This document shows positions 1 through 8,574 of a stretch of DNA of 34,016 nucleotides, piece by piece. Below the pieces are notes generated by a model. That model was not told the DNA's origin, did no database searches, and saw nothing but the letters and a program-made list of their open reading frames with translations. The number at the start of each line of letters is the position of its first letter. Position 1 is the stretch's first letter. The stretch lies in contig JANNRA010000128.1 of NCBI GenBank assembly GCA_031401035.1, forward strand, positions 1 to 34,016, written 5' to 3'. Made by a program: the position numbers and the translations under genes. The stretch is from JANNRA01 sp031401035 (GTDB taxonomy: Bacteria; Desulfobacterota; Binatia; HRBIN30; CADEER01).

Positions 1-1
1 C

Positions 2-3000
2 GCGCGCCTGGCGCTGGCCGCGGCGCTGCGCGCCGCCGGCCGCGGCGCCGAGGCCGCGGCTGAAGAAGGGCGCGCCATCGAGCTGTGGGAGGCCAAGGGC
101 GCGACCCTGCTCGCCGACCGCGTGCGCAGCGTCCACCCCGCGCGCCCCGACAACGCCGGCGCTGCGGAGGCCGAAGCTCCTGCCGAGCCGTCCGCAGGCC
201 GGCGCGGCGAGCCGGCCGCCTCGCCCTCGCAGAGCGAGCCCGCGACACCCTCTTCCGTGCCGCCGCGCCACGTGCGGCCGAACGCGGCGATCGCCGCCGG
301 CGATGCGACGCGGGGGCGCGCCGACCAGAGCTTCAGCCGCCGCGTGTGCGCCAATGCCGCGACGCACGGCATGGCACGGATGGAAGCGGCCCTCGCCGCG
401 CGCGACGGCGCCCTGCTGGCGAACGTGTTCGACGACGCGCTGCACGTCGTGCACCATCCCACCCGCGCCACTTACGGCCGGCGCGAGATGCTCGGCGTGT
501 GGCGATCGGTGATCAGGGCCGAGCGCTTCGACTTTCGCTCCGAGGTCCTCGCCTCGCTCGGCGGCGCGCTGGCACTTGAGCGCCATGTCCTGTCGCTCGA
601 AGGGCTGGTCGAGGAGCACCTGCAGGGCTTCGGCCGCAGCGAGTTCGACGAGGTCGTGGTGCTCGAGACCGACGACCGCGGACGCTGGCTGCGCTGCGAG
701 ATCCACGCCGCCGACCGCCTCGGCGACGCCCTCGCCCGCCTGTACGAACGCCACGCCGAGGGGCTGCCCGAAGGCCCGGCGGGGGCACGCGCCGCCGCGG
801 TCGCGCGCTCGGTCGCCGCGTGGAACGGGCCGGTCGATCCGGAGCACTACGCGACCGTGCATGCGCCGTCGGTGCGCATCGTCGATCACCGGGTTCTGAG
901 CACCTGGTCGGCGCGCGACGCCGACGAGATCCTGGGACACTTCCGCCATCAACTCGATCTCGCGCCGGACTTCGCCGCGCGCTACGAGGATGTCCTCGCC
1001 GTCGCGGCCGATGCCCTCGTCGCCCGCATGACGTTCTTCGGAACCGCCTGCGACAGCGGGGGACCCTTCGAGAACAAACTCTGCGTCTGCCTCACGTTCG
1101 GCACCGACGGCCGCATCACGTTCACCGACGTCTACGAGGCGGAGCAGGAGGCCGAGGCGCTGGCGCGCTTCGACGAGGTCGTGGCCGGCGCCCGGCTGCC
1201 GGCGCCCGCCGGCCGCCGCCGCGTCCGCCCGAATGCCGCCAGCGCCAGCTTGGCGCGCATGGAAGCGGCGTTCGCGGCGCGCGATCTCGAGGCGGTCGAT
1301 GCGCTGCTCGGCGCGTCGATGGAGAGCGTCGACCATACGAACGGCATCACGCACGGGCGTGAGGGCCACCTCGACTCGAGCCGGCGCATGCTGCGCCTGC
1401 CCAGCCTCGTCTTCCGACTCGAGACCGTGGCGACGCTCGGCGAGCGGTTCTGCCTGCTGCGCCGGCTGGTCAACGCCAGCGGCACCGGCGGCGGCAACTT
1501 CGACGTCGCCGAGTACGAGATGGAGCACGTCGGCGTCCTCGAACTCGACGCCGACGGGCGCTGGCGGTCGGCCGACACCTTTGCCGCCGACCATCTCGGC
1601 GCGGCCCTGGTGCGCCTGTACGAACGCTATGCCGAGAGTCTGCCCGAGGGACCCGAGCGCCGGCGGGCCGCCGCCGCGGCAGGCTCGATCCAGGGCCTGT
1701 ACCTCGGACTGGTGGATCGCGAGCGGCTGGCGAATCCGTTCTCACCCGAGGTGGTGTGGCACGACCAGCGCATCGCCGGCGTCGGCACGCTGCACGGCGA
1801 CACCGCCGTGCTGGCGGCCGTCGATGCCTTCCTGGCGCTGGTGTGCGACGCGCGCTGGCGCTTCGACGACGTCCTCGCCTGCTGTGCCGACGCCATCCTC
1901 GTCCGCGCGACGAACCTCGGCACCGACCGCACCAGCGGCGGCGCCTTCGAGCGCCAGATCCATTCGCTGTGCGTGTTCGACGCCGACGGCCGCATCGCGC
2001 GCTGGGAGAGCTTCGACGCCGAGCGCGAGGCCGAGGCGCTGGCGCGCTTCGACGCGCTCGCCGGCCGCGCCGCGCCCGCGCCCGTCGGTGGCAACGAAGC
2101 GACCGCGATCGCCGTGCGCCTGGAGGCGGCATTCGCCGCGGCGGATACGGACGCCCTCGAGGCGCTGTGGAGCGAGGCGCTGGTCGTCGTCGACCACCCG
2201 ACCGGCGCCACCTACGGGCGCGACGGACACCTCGATTCGCTGCGCCGCCTGTCGCGGGCGCAGCAGCCGGTCATGCGAGTGACGCCGCTGACGTCGCTCG
2301 GCCAGCGCCTGGCTCTGTGCCGGCGCGCGGTCGCCGCCGCCGGCACCAGCGGCGGGCGCTGGGACGTCGCCGCGTGGGAACGGCAGGAGCTCGTCCTCTT
2401 CGAGAGCGACGGCCTGGGCCGCTGCCGGGGCGTCGAAATCTTCGCCGACGACCGCCTCGGCGACGCGGTCGCCCGCCTGTACGCGCGCCACGCCGAGCTG
2501 CAGCCCGAGGGACCGGCGCGCAAGCGCGCCGCGGTGACGGCGCATTCGTTCGGCGTCTGGTCGCGCGGGGCCTGGGATGCATCCTCGGCGGCCTCGGTGC
2601 TCGCCGCAGACTTCGAGCAGGTCGACCATCGCCGCCTGGGTCTGCACACCCTGCGCGGCGCCGAGGCCATGGGCGAGTACCTCGCCGCCATGGGCGATCT
2701 CGAGCGGCAGGTCGCAGTGCGCCTCGACGACGCACGCTGCGGGCCCGATGCCGCCCTCGTGCGCTGGACGACATCCGGAGTCGGGAGCACCGGCGGTGGG
2801 GCCTTTGAACGCCACATGTGGATGCTCTGGCAGACGGACGGCGACGGCCGCATCCGCCGCAACGAGCTCTTCGACCTCGAGCAGGAGGCCGCCGCCCTGG
2901 CGCGCTTCGACGAGGTGGTGGGACGCCGCCCGCCGGATGCGGCGAACCGGCTCGTCGCCAGCGCCGCGACGGCCTTTTGCGAGCGGATGGTCGCCTGCTG

Positions 3001-6000
3001 GCATGCCCGCGATTGGCCACAGTTGGCGGAGCTCCTGGACGTGGGCGTCCGGTTCTCCGATCGCCGGCACCTGGTGCAGCTCGATCTCGACCGAGACCAG
3101 TGGATGGACATGACGCGCCAGCTCGGCGCCATGCGCTCGGCCAGGATGGCGGTCGATGAGCTTGCCACACGTGGGGCTCGCCTCGTGCTCTGGCGGGTGC
3201 GCATCGACGTCGCCGACGGAGACGTCGGACCGAGCCAGGTCGAGCACCTGAACGTGTTCGAGGTGAATGAGGCCGGCGACCGCCTGGTGGCGAACGTCCG
3301 CTTCGACGCCGACGACCTCGACGGCGCCACCGTCGAGCTCGACGCGCGCTTCGCGGCGCTCTGTGGAGGCGCCGTCGCGGACCCGCCTCCGCCGCAGCCC
3401 TTCGCCAACGACGCGACGCGCTTCGTCGAGCGCTACCCGCGCATCTGGGCGGGGCGGGACTGGCACGCCCTGGCCGACCTCTATGCCCCGAACTGCCACT
3501 TCGACGATCGCCGACCGCTGCTGCGTATGGTGCTCGCCAGGGAAGCCAACCTGGAGCAGCTCCGCGTCCTCTTCGAGGTGCCGAACAGCCGCTGGACGAT
3601 GCGCTCGATCGCAACGCGCGGCGAGCGCCTGGCGCTCAGCCGCCTGTTCTTCGAAGGTGAGGCCGCTGAAGGCGGCGGAGCGCTGGAGATCGACCACCTC
3701 GGCGTCTGCGAGACCGACGGCGCCGGCCGCCTGGCGGCAGTGGTGCTGTTCGAACCCGACGACGAGGCCACCGCCTGGGCGGAGTTGGATCGCCGCTACG
3801 AGAATGGTGAAGGCGACACGGCGGGGTGGCGCGCCCTGCGCGCCGTGCACGGCGCGGTCGAGCGTCGCGACTGGGATGCCTCGACGGCGGCGTTCGCTCC
3901 AGGCTTCGCGGTCACCGATCGGCGGCGGCTCGGCTGGGGCCTGACCCTGGACAGCGCCGAGATGTTCACGCGGTCGCAGCGCTCCCTCGCCGAGCTCGCA
4001 CCGGATGTCCGCTATCGCTTCGATCACGTCCGCGCCTCGGACCGCGGTTATCTGACCCAGCTCGCGCAGGTCGGCACGCGCGATGGCGGCTCGTTCGAGT
4101 CCCCGTTCGTGTATGTCGCCACCCTCGCCGCGGCCGGGCGAGCGGAGCGCTTCGACGTGTGGGACCTCGACGGCGCCGGCGAGGCGGTGGAGTGCTACCG
4201 CGCGCTGGTGCCGCCGCCTGCGTCCGATGGCGCGCGCCAATCGAGCGTCGCCGCATTCGCCAACGCCGCGAGCGCGTCGGCTGAGTCGGCGGTCCGCTGC
4301 CTGATCGCGCACGAGTGGGAGGGCTTCCGGGCGCTGTTCGCGGAGGACTTCCACATGTCCGACCGCCGCCGCGTGGTGCAGCTCGAGCTCGACCGCGAGC
4401 AGTACGTCGCCTTCACCCGCGAGGTCGCCGACGGGCGCACGGTGCGCAACCGCTGGGAACTGGTGGCGACGCGCGGCGAGCGCCTGGCGCTGACCCGCGC
4501 CTGCTCCGAGTTCGCCGACGCCGACGTCGGGCCGAGCGAGATCGCCTTTCTCCTCCTGATGGAGGTCGATGCGCGCGGCCGCTTCGTCGCCAACGTGCGC
4601 TGGGACCTCGACGACCTCGACGCCGCCTACGCCGAGCTCGACGCGCGCTTCGAGGCCGACGAGGCCGCGGCACACCCGGTCGCCGCGCAGTGGCTCGCCG
4701 GCTATCGGCGTTGCTTCGCGGCGCGCGACTGGCGCGCCATGACCGCCCTCTTCGCGCCAGACCTGGTCGGCGAGAACCACCGCTTGGTCGGCTGGGGAAC
4801 CCGGCACGGCGCGGCGGGTGTCGTCTCGACATTGCAGGCACAGATCGAGCGGGCACCGGACACGCAGGAGCGGGTCGATCACGTCCGCACCAGCGCCCAC
4901 GCGGTGCTCCTCGAGTACGCCTGGCACGGGACGCGGGAGGGAGGCGCCTTCGAGAACCTGTGGATCGTGCTCGTCGAGCTCGATGCGGACGGTCGGACAC
5001 GTCGTGCCGACGTGTGGGAGGCAGAGCAGTTCGCGCCGGCGTGGGCGCGTTTCGAGGCGCTCTCCCAGCGCCCCGCCGACGGAACTGACGCCCGCGGCGT
5101 CGTCCAAACGCACCCCACCATCGCCACGCCCACCCTGGCGACGGTGGCGATGCAGCGCCTGTGGGCGACGCTCGACGCACAGGATCTGGATGCCGCCCGC
5201 GCCCTCTTCACGGCGGACGTCATCTGGGAGGACCGGCGGCCGCTGGTCGGGCTCGCCGGCGACCTGGACCTGATGATCGCCTCGGCGCGCGAGCGGCTGG
5301 CAAGTGGGGCACGGCACGAGGAACGCGAGATCGTCGGCACGGCCGGCGAGCGCGTCGCCGTCGCCCGGGTACTGTGGGCGGGCGGCCCGGCGGGCGGCCG
5401 CTTCGAGGTCGAGTTTCTGGCGCTGCACGAAGTCGACGCGGCCGGCCGCTGTACGGCCCTGATCTTCTTCGACCCCGACGACGGCAGCGGCGCGCGGCGC
5501 GAGGCATGGGCGCGTTGGGCGGCGATCGATCCGAGCGTGACGGAGATAACCACCGCCCTCGGCGAGGCGATCGACGCCTGGAACGCCGAGGACGCGGAGC
5601 GCCTGCGCGCCTGCTTCGCCGACGATCTGGTCGTCGAGGATCACCGCCGCACCGGTACCGGGCGCAGCGAGAGCCGCGACGCTTACGTGCGCAGCGTCCA
5701 GGCCCTGTGGCAACTCGCTCCCGGCAGCCGCTTCGAAGCCGGCTGGCACTGGCTGGCGATCGCGGCGCAGAGCGGCGTCTACACCGCCCGCCGCTTCGGC
5801 GCGCTGCCCGATGGCGGCGCCTTCGAGAGCGAGTTCCTGGGCGTCGGCGTAGTCGATCGGGGCCTGACGACGCGCATCGAGCTCTTCGAGATCGACGCCG
5901 TCGACGCCGCCCTGGCGCGCTTCCACGAACTCACGCGCCGCCCCGTCCCCGAGGCGGGCCTGGACCTGCTGCGCATCCCGCCCAACGCGGCGACGCGCGC

Positions 6001-6382
6001 CTACGATCGCTGGCTGGCGCGCGCCGAGGCCGGCGACTGGGACGGTGTCCGCGCCCTCTACGCGCCCACCCTGCTCTTCGACGATCGCCGCCGTCTCCTG
6101 CGCACGACCGGCGGCGTGGCCATGGCCGTCGCCAACGCCCGCGCGAGTATCGGTGCCGGCGCGCAGGTGACTCGCACGCTGCTGGCCACGGCCGGCGAGC
6201 GCCTGCTCCTGCAGCGCCAGCTGTGGACGGCGCGACGCGACCCGACCGCCTACGAGGTCGAGACGCTGATGATCTGCGAGGTCGACGCCGAGGACCGCGT
6301 CGTCGCCACCATCATCTTCGACCCCGACGACCGCGCCGCCGCGGACGCCGAGCTCGCCCGGCGCTACTGGGCTAGGCTATAG
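2..6382 (+). CDS. Giant multi-domain protein, C-terminal part: 14 tandem NTF2/SnoaL-like modules (5' end outside window)
   Basis: The frame is open from the first bases of the window to the TAG at 6380-6382, so the start lies upstream; the ATG at 122 is internal. The first about 40 residues (rich in LALAAALRAAGR and ELWEAKGATLLADR) look like the closing TPR helices of cyclase/AAA-ATPase/TPR regulators. A Pro/Ala/Ser-rich linker (about 130-340) follows. The rest is a string of about 14 modules of 130-145 residues. Each starts with an amphipathic helix (pattern like NAATRxxxRxxAxxAARDW), continues with a strand containing D-R-R or D-H-x, and ends with ExDAxGRxxxxxxFDxDD and AxARFxxL. That is the SnoaL/NTF2-like cone fold pattern. 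The fold usually binds small hydrophobic ligands or acts as a dimerisation unit. Which ligand is bound here cannot be told. I infer a large signal-responsive regulator whose effector domain lies upstream of the window. Confidence 0.8.
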   Translation, partial: ARLALAAALRAAGRGAEAAAEEGRAIELWEAKGATLLADRVRSVHPARPDNAGAAEAEAPAEPSAGRRGEPAASPSQSEPATPSSVPPRHVRPNAAIAAGDATRGRADQSFSRRVCANAATHGMARMEAALAARDGALLANVFDDALHVVHHPTRATYGRREMLGVWRSVIRAERFDFRSEVLASLGGALALERHVLSLEGLVEEHLQGFGRSEFDEVVVLETDDRGRWLRCEIHAADRLGDALARLYERHAEGLPEGPAGARAAAVARSVAAWNGPVDPEHYATVHAPSVRIVDHRVLSTWSARDADEILGHFRHQLDLAPDFAARYEDVLAVAADALVARMTFFGTACDSGGPFENKLCVCLTFGTDGRITFTDVYEAEQEAEALARFDEVVAGARLPAPAGRRRVRPNAASASLARMEAAFAARDLEAVDALLGASMESVDHTNGITHGREGHLDSSRRMLRLPSLVFRLETVATLGERFCLLRRLVNASGTGGGNFDVAEYEMEHVGVLELDADGRWRSADTFAADHLGAALVRLYERYAESLPEGPERRRAAAAAGSIQGLYLGLVDRERLANPFSPEVVWHDQRIAGVGTLHGDTAVLAAVDAFLALVCDARWRFDDVLACCADAILVRATNLGTDRTSGGAFERQIHSLCVFDADGRIARWESFDAEREAEALARFDALAGRAAPAPVGGNEATAIAVRLEAAFAAADTDALEALWSEALVVVDHPTGATYGRDGHLDSLRRLSRAQQPVMRVTPLTSLGQRLALCRRAVAAAGTSGGRWDVAAWERQELVLFESDGLGRCRGVEIFADDRLGDAVARLYARHAELQPEGPARKRAAVTAHSFGVWSRGAWDASSAASVLAADFEQVDHRRLGLHTLRGAEAMGEYLAAMGDLERQVAVRLDDARCGPDAALVRWTTSGVGSTGGGAFERHMWMLWQTDGDGRIRRNELFDLEQEAAALARFDEVVGRRPPDAANRLVASAATAFCERMVACWHARDWPQLAELLDVGVRFSDRRHLVQLDLDRDQWMDMTRQLGAMRSARMAVDELATRGARLVLWRVRIDVADGDVGPSQVEHLNVFEVNEAGDRLVANVRFDADDLDGATVELDARFAALCGGAVADPPPPQPFANDATRFVERYPRIWAGRDWHALADLYAPNCHFDDRRPLLRMVLAREANLEQLRVLFEVPNSRWTMRSIATRGERLALSRLFFEGEAAEGGGALEIDHLGVCETDGAGRLAAVVLFEPDDEATAWAELDRRYENGEGDTAGWRALRAVHGAVERRDWDASTAAFAPGFAVTDRRRLGWGLTLDSAEMFTRSQRSLAELAPDVRYRFDHVRASDRGYLTQLAQVGTRDGGSFESPFVYVATLAAAGRAERFDVWDLDGAGEAVECYRALVPPPASDGARQSSVAAFANAASASAESAVRCLIAHEWEGFRALFAEDFHMSDRRRVVQLELDREQYVAFTREVADGRTVRNRWELVATRGERLALTRACSEFADADVGPSEIAFLLLMEVDARGRFVANVRWDLDDLDAAYAELDARFEADEAAAHPVAAQWLAGYRRCFAARDWRAMTALFAPDLVGENHRLVGWGTRHGAAGVVSTLQAQIERAPDTQERVDHVRTSAHAVLLEYAWHGTREGGAFENLWIVLVELDADGRTRRADVWEAEQFAPAWARFEALSQRPADGTDARGVVQTHPTIATPTLATVAMQRLWATLDAQDLDAARALFTADVIWEDRRPLVGLAGDLDLMIASARERLASGARHEEREIVGTAGERVAVARVLWAGGPAGGRFEVEFLALHEVDAAGRCTALIFFDPDDGSGARREAWARWAAIDPSVTEITTALGEAIDAWNAEDAERLRACFADDLVVEDHRRTGTGRSESRDAYVRSVQALWQLAPGSRFEAGWHWLAIAAQSGVYTARRFGALPDGGAFESEFLGVGVVDRGLTTRIELFEIDAVDAALARFHELTRRPVPEAGLDLLRIPPNAATRAYDRWLARAEAGDWDGVRALYAPTLLFDDRRRLLRTTGGVAMAVANARASIGAGAQVTRTLLATAGERLLLQRQLWTARRDPTAYEVETLMICEVDAEDRVVATIIFDPDDRAAADAELARRYWARL
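344..6379 (+). repeat. Array of 14 NTF2/SnoaL-like protein modules
   Basis: Approximate module starts are 344, 785, 1223, 1661, 2087, 2525, 2953, 3401, 3818, 4256, 4676, 5134, 5533 and 5983. Three sub-types are visible. Type A ends in RLYERHAExxPEGP (modules 1, 3, 5). Type B ends in EAExLARFDxxx and has a GGxFExxxxxL strand (modules 2, 4, 6, 9, 11, 13). Type C carries DRRxLxxL and ends in AELDxRF or similar (modules 7, 8, 10, 12, 14). The order is AB AB AB C CB CB CB C. This implies growth by duplication of two-module units, which may match a dimer-like pairing within one chain. Boundaries were read by eye and may be off by several residues. Confidence 0.75.
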
Positions 6383-6410
6383 GGACGTTGGGGCGAAACG
6401 GACACATCTC
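6382..6410 (+). repeat. Left 29-bp inverted repeat of RAYT element
   Basis: This is a perfect inverted match to 7553-7581. It starts at the third base of the upstream gene's stop codon and ends with the bases ACACATCTC. Confidence 0.9.
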
Positions 6411-6558
6411 TCGACGGACGCTGCTCGCGTCCCCTTAGCGAGGGCGACCGCTCCACCTCGACAAACGCCGCGCCGCGGGGGAGGGTCCAGGACAGGCGCG
6501 CCGAATCGGTGCGGTGACGGCATCGACCTCTCTGCGCCGGTGGCCTAGGTGTCAGAAC

Positions 6559-7554
6559 ATGCCCCGGGGACCTCGCCTGGACGGTCAGGGCGCCCTGCAC
6601 CATGTGATGGCGCGCGGGATCGAGCGTCGACAAATCTTCAACGACGACGTCGATCGGGCCGAGTTCGTCCGTCGCCTCGACGAGCTCTGCGCGCACAGCA
6701 ACACCGCGCTGTATGCGTGGTGCCTGTTGCCGAATCACTTTCATCTCCTCGTACGCACGGGCGACGTGCCGCTCTCCACCATCATGCGATGCCTGCTGAC
6801 GGGCCACGCCGTCCGGTACAACCGGCGCCATGGACGTGTCGGGCACCTGCTGCAGAATCGCTTCAAGTCGATCCTCGTCGAAGAGGACCCATACTTCCTC
6901 GAGCTCGTTCGCTACATCCACCTCAACGCCGTGCGCGCTGGCTTGGTCGCCGACAGCGACGATCTCGCCGGCTACCGATGGGCCGGACACGGCGCGCTGC
7001 TCGGCCAACCCGCGCTGCGAGCACACGACACCGAGTTCGTGCTGCGTCTCTTCGACCGGCGGTTGGCCGACGCGCGCGACGCCTATCGGCACTTCGTCGC
7101 CGAGGGAGTGCCCCACGGGCGGCGAACGGACCTCACCGGCGGCGGCGTGCGCCGCAGCCGCCGCCGGTGGGTGGATACGACCGCCCTCACTCGCGGCCGC
7201 GAACAATGGGCGGCGGACGAGCGCGTGCTGGGCTCGGCGGAGTTCGTCGCTCGGACCCTGCGCGAGCGCCCGACACCGCTGCTACAAGCAGCGCGCGGCG
7301 AGGCCATGGCCCCGTTGCTCGACCTGGTAGCGGCCCGCTGCGGGATCGACGCATCCGAGATCCGCTCCAGTAGCCACCGGCCCCTGGCCGTGAGGGCACG
7401 CGCGGTCGTGTGCTTCGTCGCGATCGTTCGCCATGGATTCACCGCCAGCAGCGTCGCGGCGTACCTCGGAATCTCGCGCCGCAGCGTCGCCCGGGCGCTG
7501 CAGCACGCGCAGCCGCTCGCGCACGGGTCCGGCCTGGCCGACCTCATGCGGTGA
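6559..7554 (+). CDS. REP-associated tyrosine transposase (RAYT, Y1_Tnp family)
   Basis: This is a single-strand DNA transposase of the HUH/Y1 family, 331 residues. The N-terminus MPRGPRLDGQGALHHVMARG is typical of the family. For that reason I start at the ATG at 6559 rather than the in-frame start 45 bases upstream. The HUH metal site is visible as NHFHLL (His about 60 and 62), and the nucleophile tyrosine is likely in the RYIHLNAVRAGL segment (about residue 119). A C-terminal helix-turn-helix (GFTASSVAAYLGISRRSVARAL, near residues 290-315) is present, as in long RAYTs. The frame is intact, so the enzyme may be active. RAYTs mobilise or disperse palindromic REP sequences, and here the gene is tightly enclosed by inverted repeats. 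Confidence 0.9.
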   Translation: MPRGPRLDGQGALHHVMARGIERRQIFNDDVDRAEFVRRLDELCAHSNTALYAWCLLPNHFHLLVRTGDVPLSTIMRCLLTGHAVRYNRRHGRVGHLLQNRFKSILVEEDPYFLELVRYIHLNAVRAGLVADSDDLAGYRWAGHGALLGQPALRAHDTEFVLRLFDRRLADARDAYRHFVAEGVPHGRRTDLTGGGVRRSRRRWVDTTALTRGREQWAADERVLGSAEFVARTLRERPTPLLQAARGEAMAPLLDLVAARCGIDASEIRSSSHRPLAVRARAVVCFVAIVRHGFTASSVAAYLGISRRSVARALQHAQPLAHGSGLADLMR

Positions 7555-7581
7555 GATGTGTCCGTTTCGCCCCAACGTCCC
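7553..7581 (-). repeat. Right 29-bp inverted repeat of RAYT element
   Basis: This is the exact reverse complement of 6382-6410. It begins within the TGA stop codon of the transposase (7552-7554). Confidence 0.9.
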
Positions 7582-8021
7582 CATTCTGTCCCCTCACGGT
7601 CCACGAGGGCCGTCAGCTTGTTGGCAAGGATGTTCTCCGCCGAATCGAGGCGCGCCAGAATCGGGTGGTCCGTCACCGCCCCGATGTGCGAGGGAACGTC
7701 GTCGATGAGCTCGAGCTTGAGGGGAATGCCCGGCGTGTCGAGAGTGATCCGCACGAACCGTTCCTCGCGGAGCACGACCTCGACCGTCCACTCGGCGCGT
7801 GACGCGAGCGCCGTGACGAGGCGATCGGCTCACAGGCCGAATCGCCGATCATCGTTGACGAAGAGATCCAGGTCGTCCGAGAAGCGACGCTGGAGATAGC
7901 CGCGCGAGGCCGCCGTCCCACCGCTCAGGTAGAAGCCGGTCTCGATCTGGCGGAGCAGCCGCAGCACCTCGTCCTGCAGCGGATAGAGGCGGTCGAAGTA
8001 GAAGGATCGATCGACGGCCAT
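7582..8021 (-). pseudogene. AbiEii/AbiGii-type nucleotidyltransferase toxin remnant
   Basis: From the ATG at 8021 the minus strand reads an intact-looking N-terminus with the family core YLSGGTAxSRxYLxxRxSDDLDLFV (GG...DDLD nucleotidyltransferase site). At 7832-7830 an in-frame TGA follows FGL, where the family usually has Trp, consistent with a TGG-to-TGA change. Beyond it, in the same frame, the homology continues (EWTVEVVLREERFVRITL, then LDSAENILANKLTALVDRE). It then stops at about 7590, where the RAYT element begins. The C-terminal half is missing. The protein would have been the toxin-like half of an AbiE-type abortive infection pair. It is doubly broken, by a nonsense codon and a truncation, and should be inactive. 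Confidence 0.8.
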
Positions 8022-8027
8022 CGACGG

Positions 8028-8420
8028 CTACACCAGCTCCGGATGGTGCTCAGGCAGCCACGCGACGAGGAAATCGAAGCCGCGTCTCCGCGTCACGGAA
8101 CGCACGTGCATCCTCCACCGCGGCCAGTTGGCCACCAGGGCGCGAAATCCGAGGAGACGCACGATCTCGCGATAGGATCCGTACTCGAGCAGACGCACCG
8201 CGGCCCAACGCTGGTCGAGCCTGCCCAGCGTACACTCTCCGGCGAGTAGGGCGCGGAACTGCGATTCGTCGATGTCGTAGTCCCATACCCATGGAAGTCG
8301 TCCGGGCGACGTGGAGGTGGGGAACCTACCAGCATGCCCGGTGGGGGACAAAGCCCCGGCAGGGTGTGGCGCGTCCGGTGCGCGGTCGACGAGCGTGGAA
8401 ATCGCCGCGTTGACCGCCAC
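8028..8420 (-). CDS. Small partner protein of AbiEii-like nucleotidyltransferase
   Basis: The conserved body runs from about 8297 (LPWVWDYDIDESQFRALLAG) to the stop at 8028. It includes LGRLDQRWAAVRLLEYGSY, RLLGFRALVANWPRW and a C-terminal RRGFDFLVAWLPEHHPEL. Proteins of this type are often found just upstream of AbiEii-like genes in GC-rich proteobacteria and are presumed antitoxin-like partners. I recognise the pairing, not a biochemical role. The stop lies six bases before the toxin ATG at 8021, which fits an operon. The start is unclear: family members usually begin at about the LPW position, where this copy has CTT. The only in-frame candidate upstream is a GTG at 8420, giving an atypical 41-residue leader. 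The start may be lost and the gene decaying with its partner. Confidence 0.55.
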   Translation of the reverse strand: MAVNAAISTLVDRAPDAPHPAGALSPTGHAGRFPTSTSPGRLPWVWDYDIDESQFRALLAGECTLGRLDQRWAAVRLLEYGSYREIVRLLGFRALVANWPRWRMHVRSVTRRRGFDFLVAWLPEHHPELV

Positions 8421-8490
8421 ACCCCCGTCCCGCTACGAACCGCGCACGATGAGTGCTCGTCATGACGCAGCTGCGGCCGCCGGGTCGCTA

Positions 8491-8544
8491 ATGGTGGTAG
8501 TAGGTCGCACACAGCGGACCTATCCGGCCACCGGCGCGACGTAA
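8491..8544 (+). CDS. Putative ilv leader peptide with three consecutive valines
   Basis: The short frame encodes MVVVGRTQRTYPATGAT (ATG GTG GTA GTA ...) and stops at TAA 8542-8544. An alternative in-frame ATG at 8449 would give 31 residues. It lies 104 bases upstream of the acetolactate synthase start and about 30 bases upstream of an intrinsic terminator. Runs of codons for the end-product amino acid are the hallmark of transcription attenuation leaders of branched-chain amino acid operons. Only valine is repeated here. No strong ribosome binding site is seen in front of the ATG at 8491, which lowers confidence. Confidence 0.6.
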   Translation: MVVVGRTQRTYPATGAT

Positions 8545-8574
8545 CGCGACACACACCAGCCAGGAGCCGACAGG

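Larger units (their letters stand above)
6382..7581 (+). mobile_element. RAYT-type (IS200-like, Y1) element bounded by perfect 29-bp inverted repeats
   Basis: The 29 bases at 6382-6410 (beginning GGGACGTTGGGGCGAAACGG) are the exact reverse complement of 7553-7581. The only gene between them is a REP-associated tyrosine transposase. The left repeat shares its first base with the last base of the upstream giant gene's TAG stop. The right repeat overlaps the transposase's own TGA stop. Total length is 1200 bp. The homology break on the right lies at about 7582-7600, inside the AbiEii-like remnant. Y1/RAYT enzymes normally act on hairpin ends, so long terminal inverted repeats are notable here. 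Confidence 0.8.

Noticed and set aside
1742..5926. 1394-codon open frame on the minus strand
   Set aside because: It lies wholly opposite the repeat-bearing giant gene. Very high GC with regular codon use leaves the antisense frame free of stops. Its translation is low-complexity and matches no domain, while the plus strand shows clear repeated modules.
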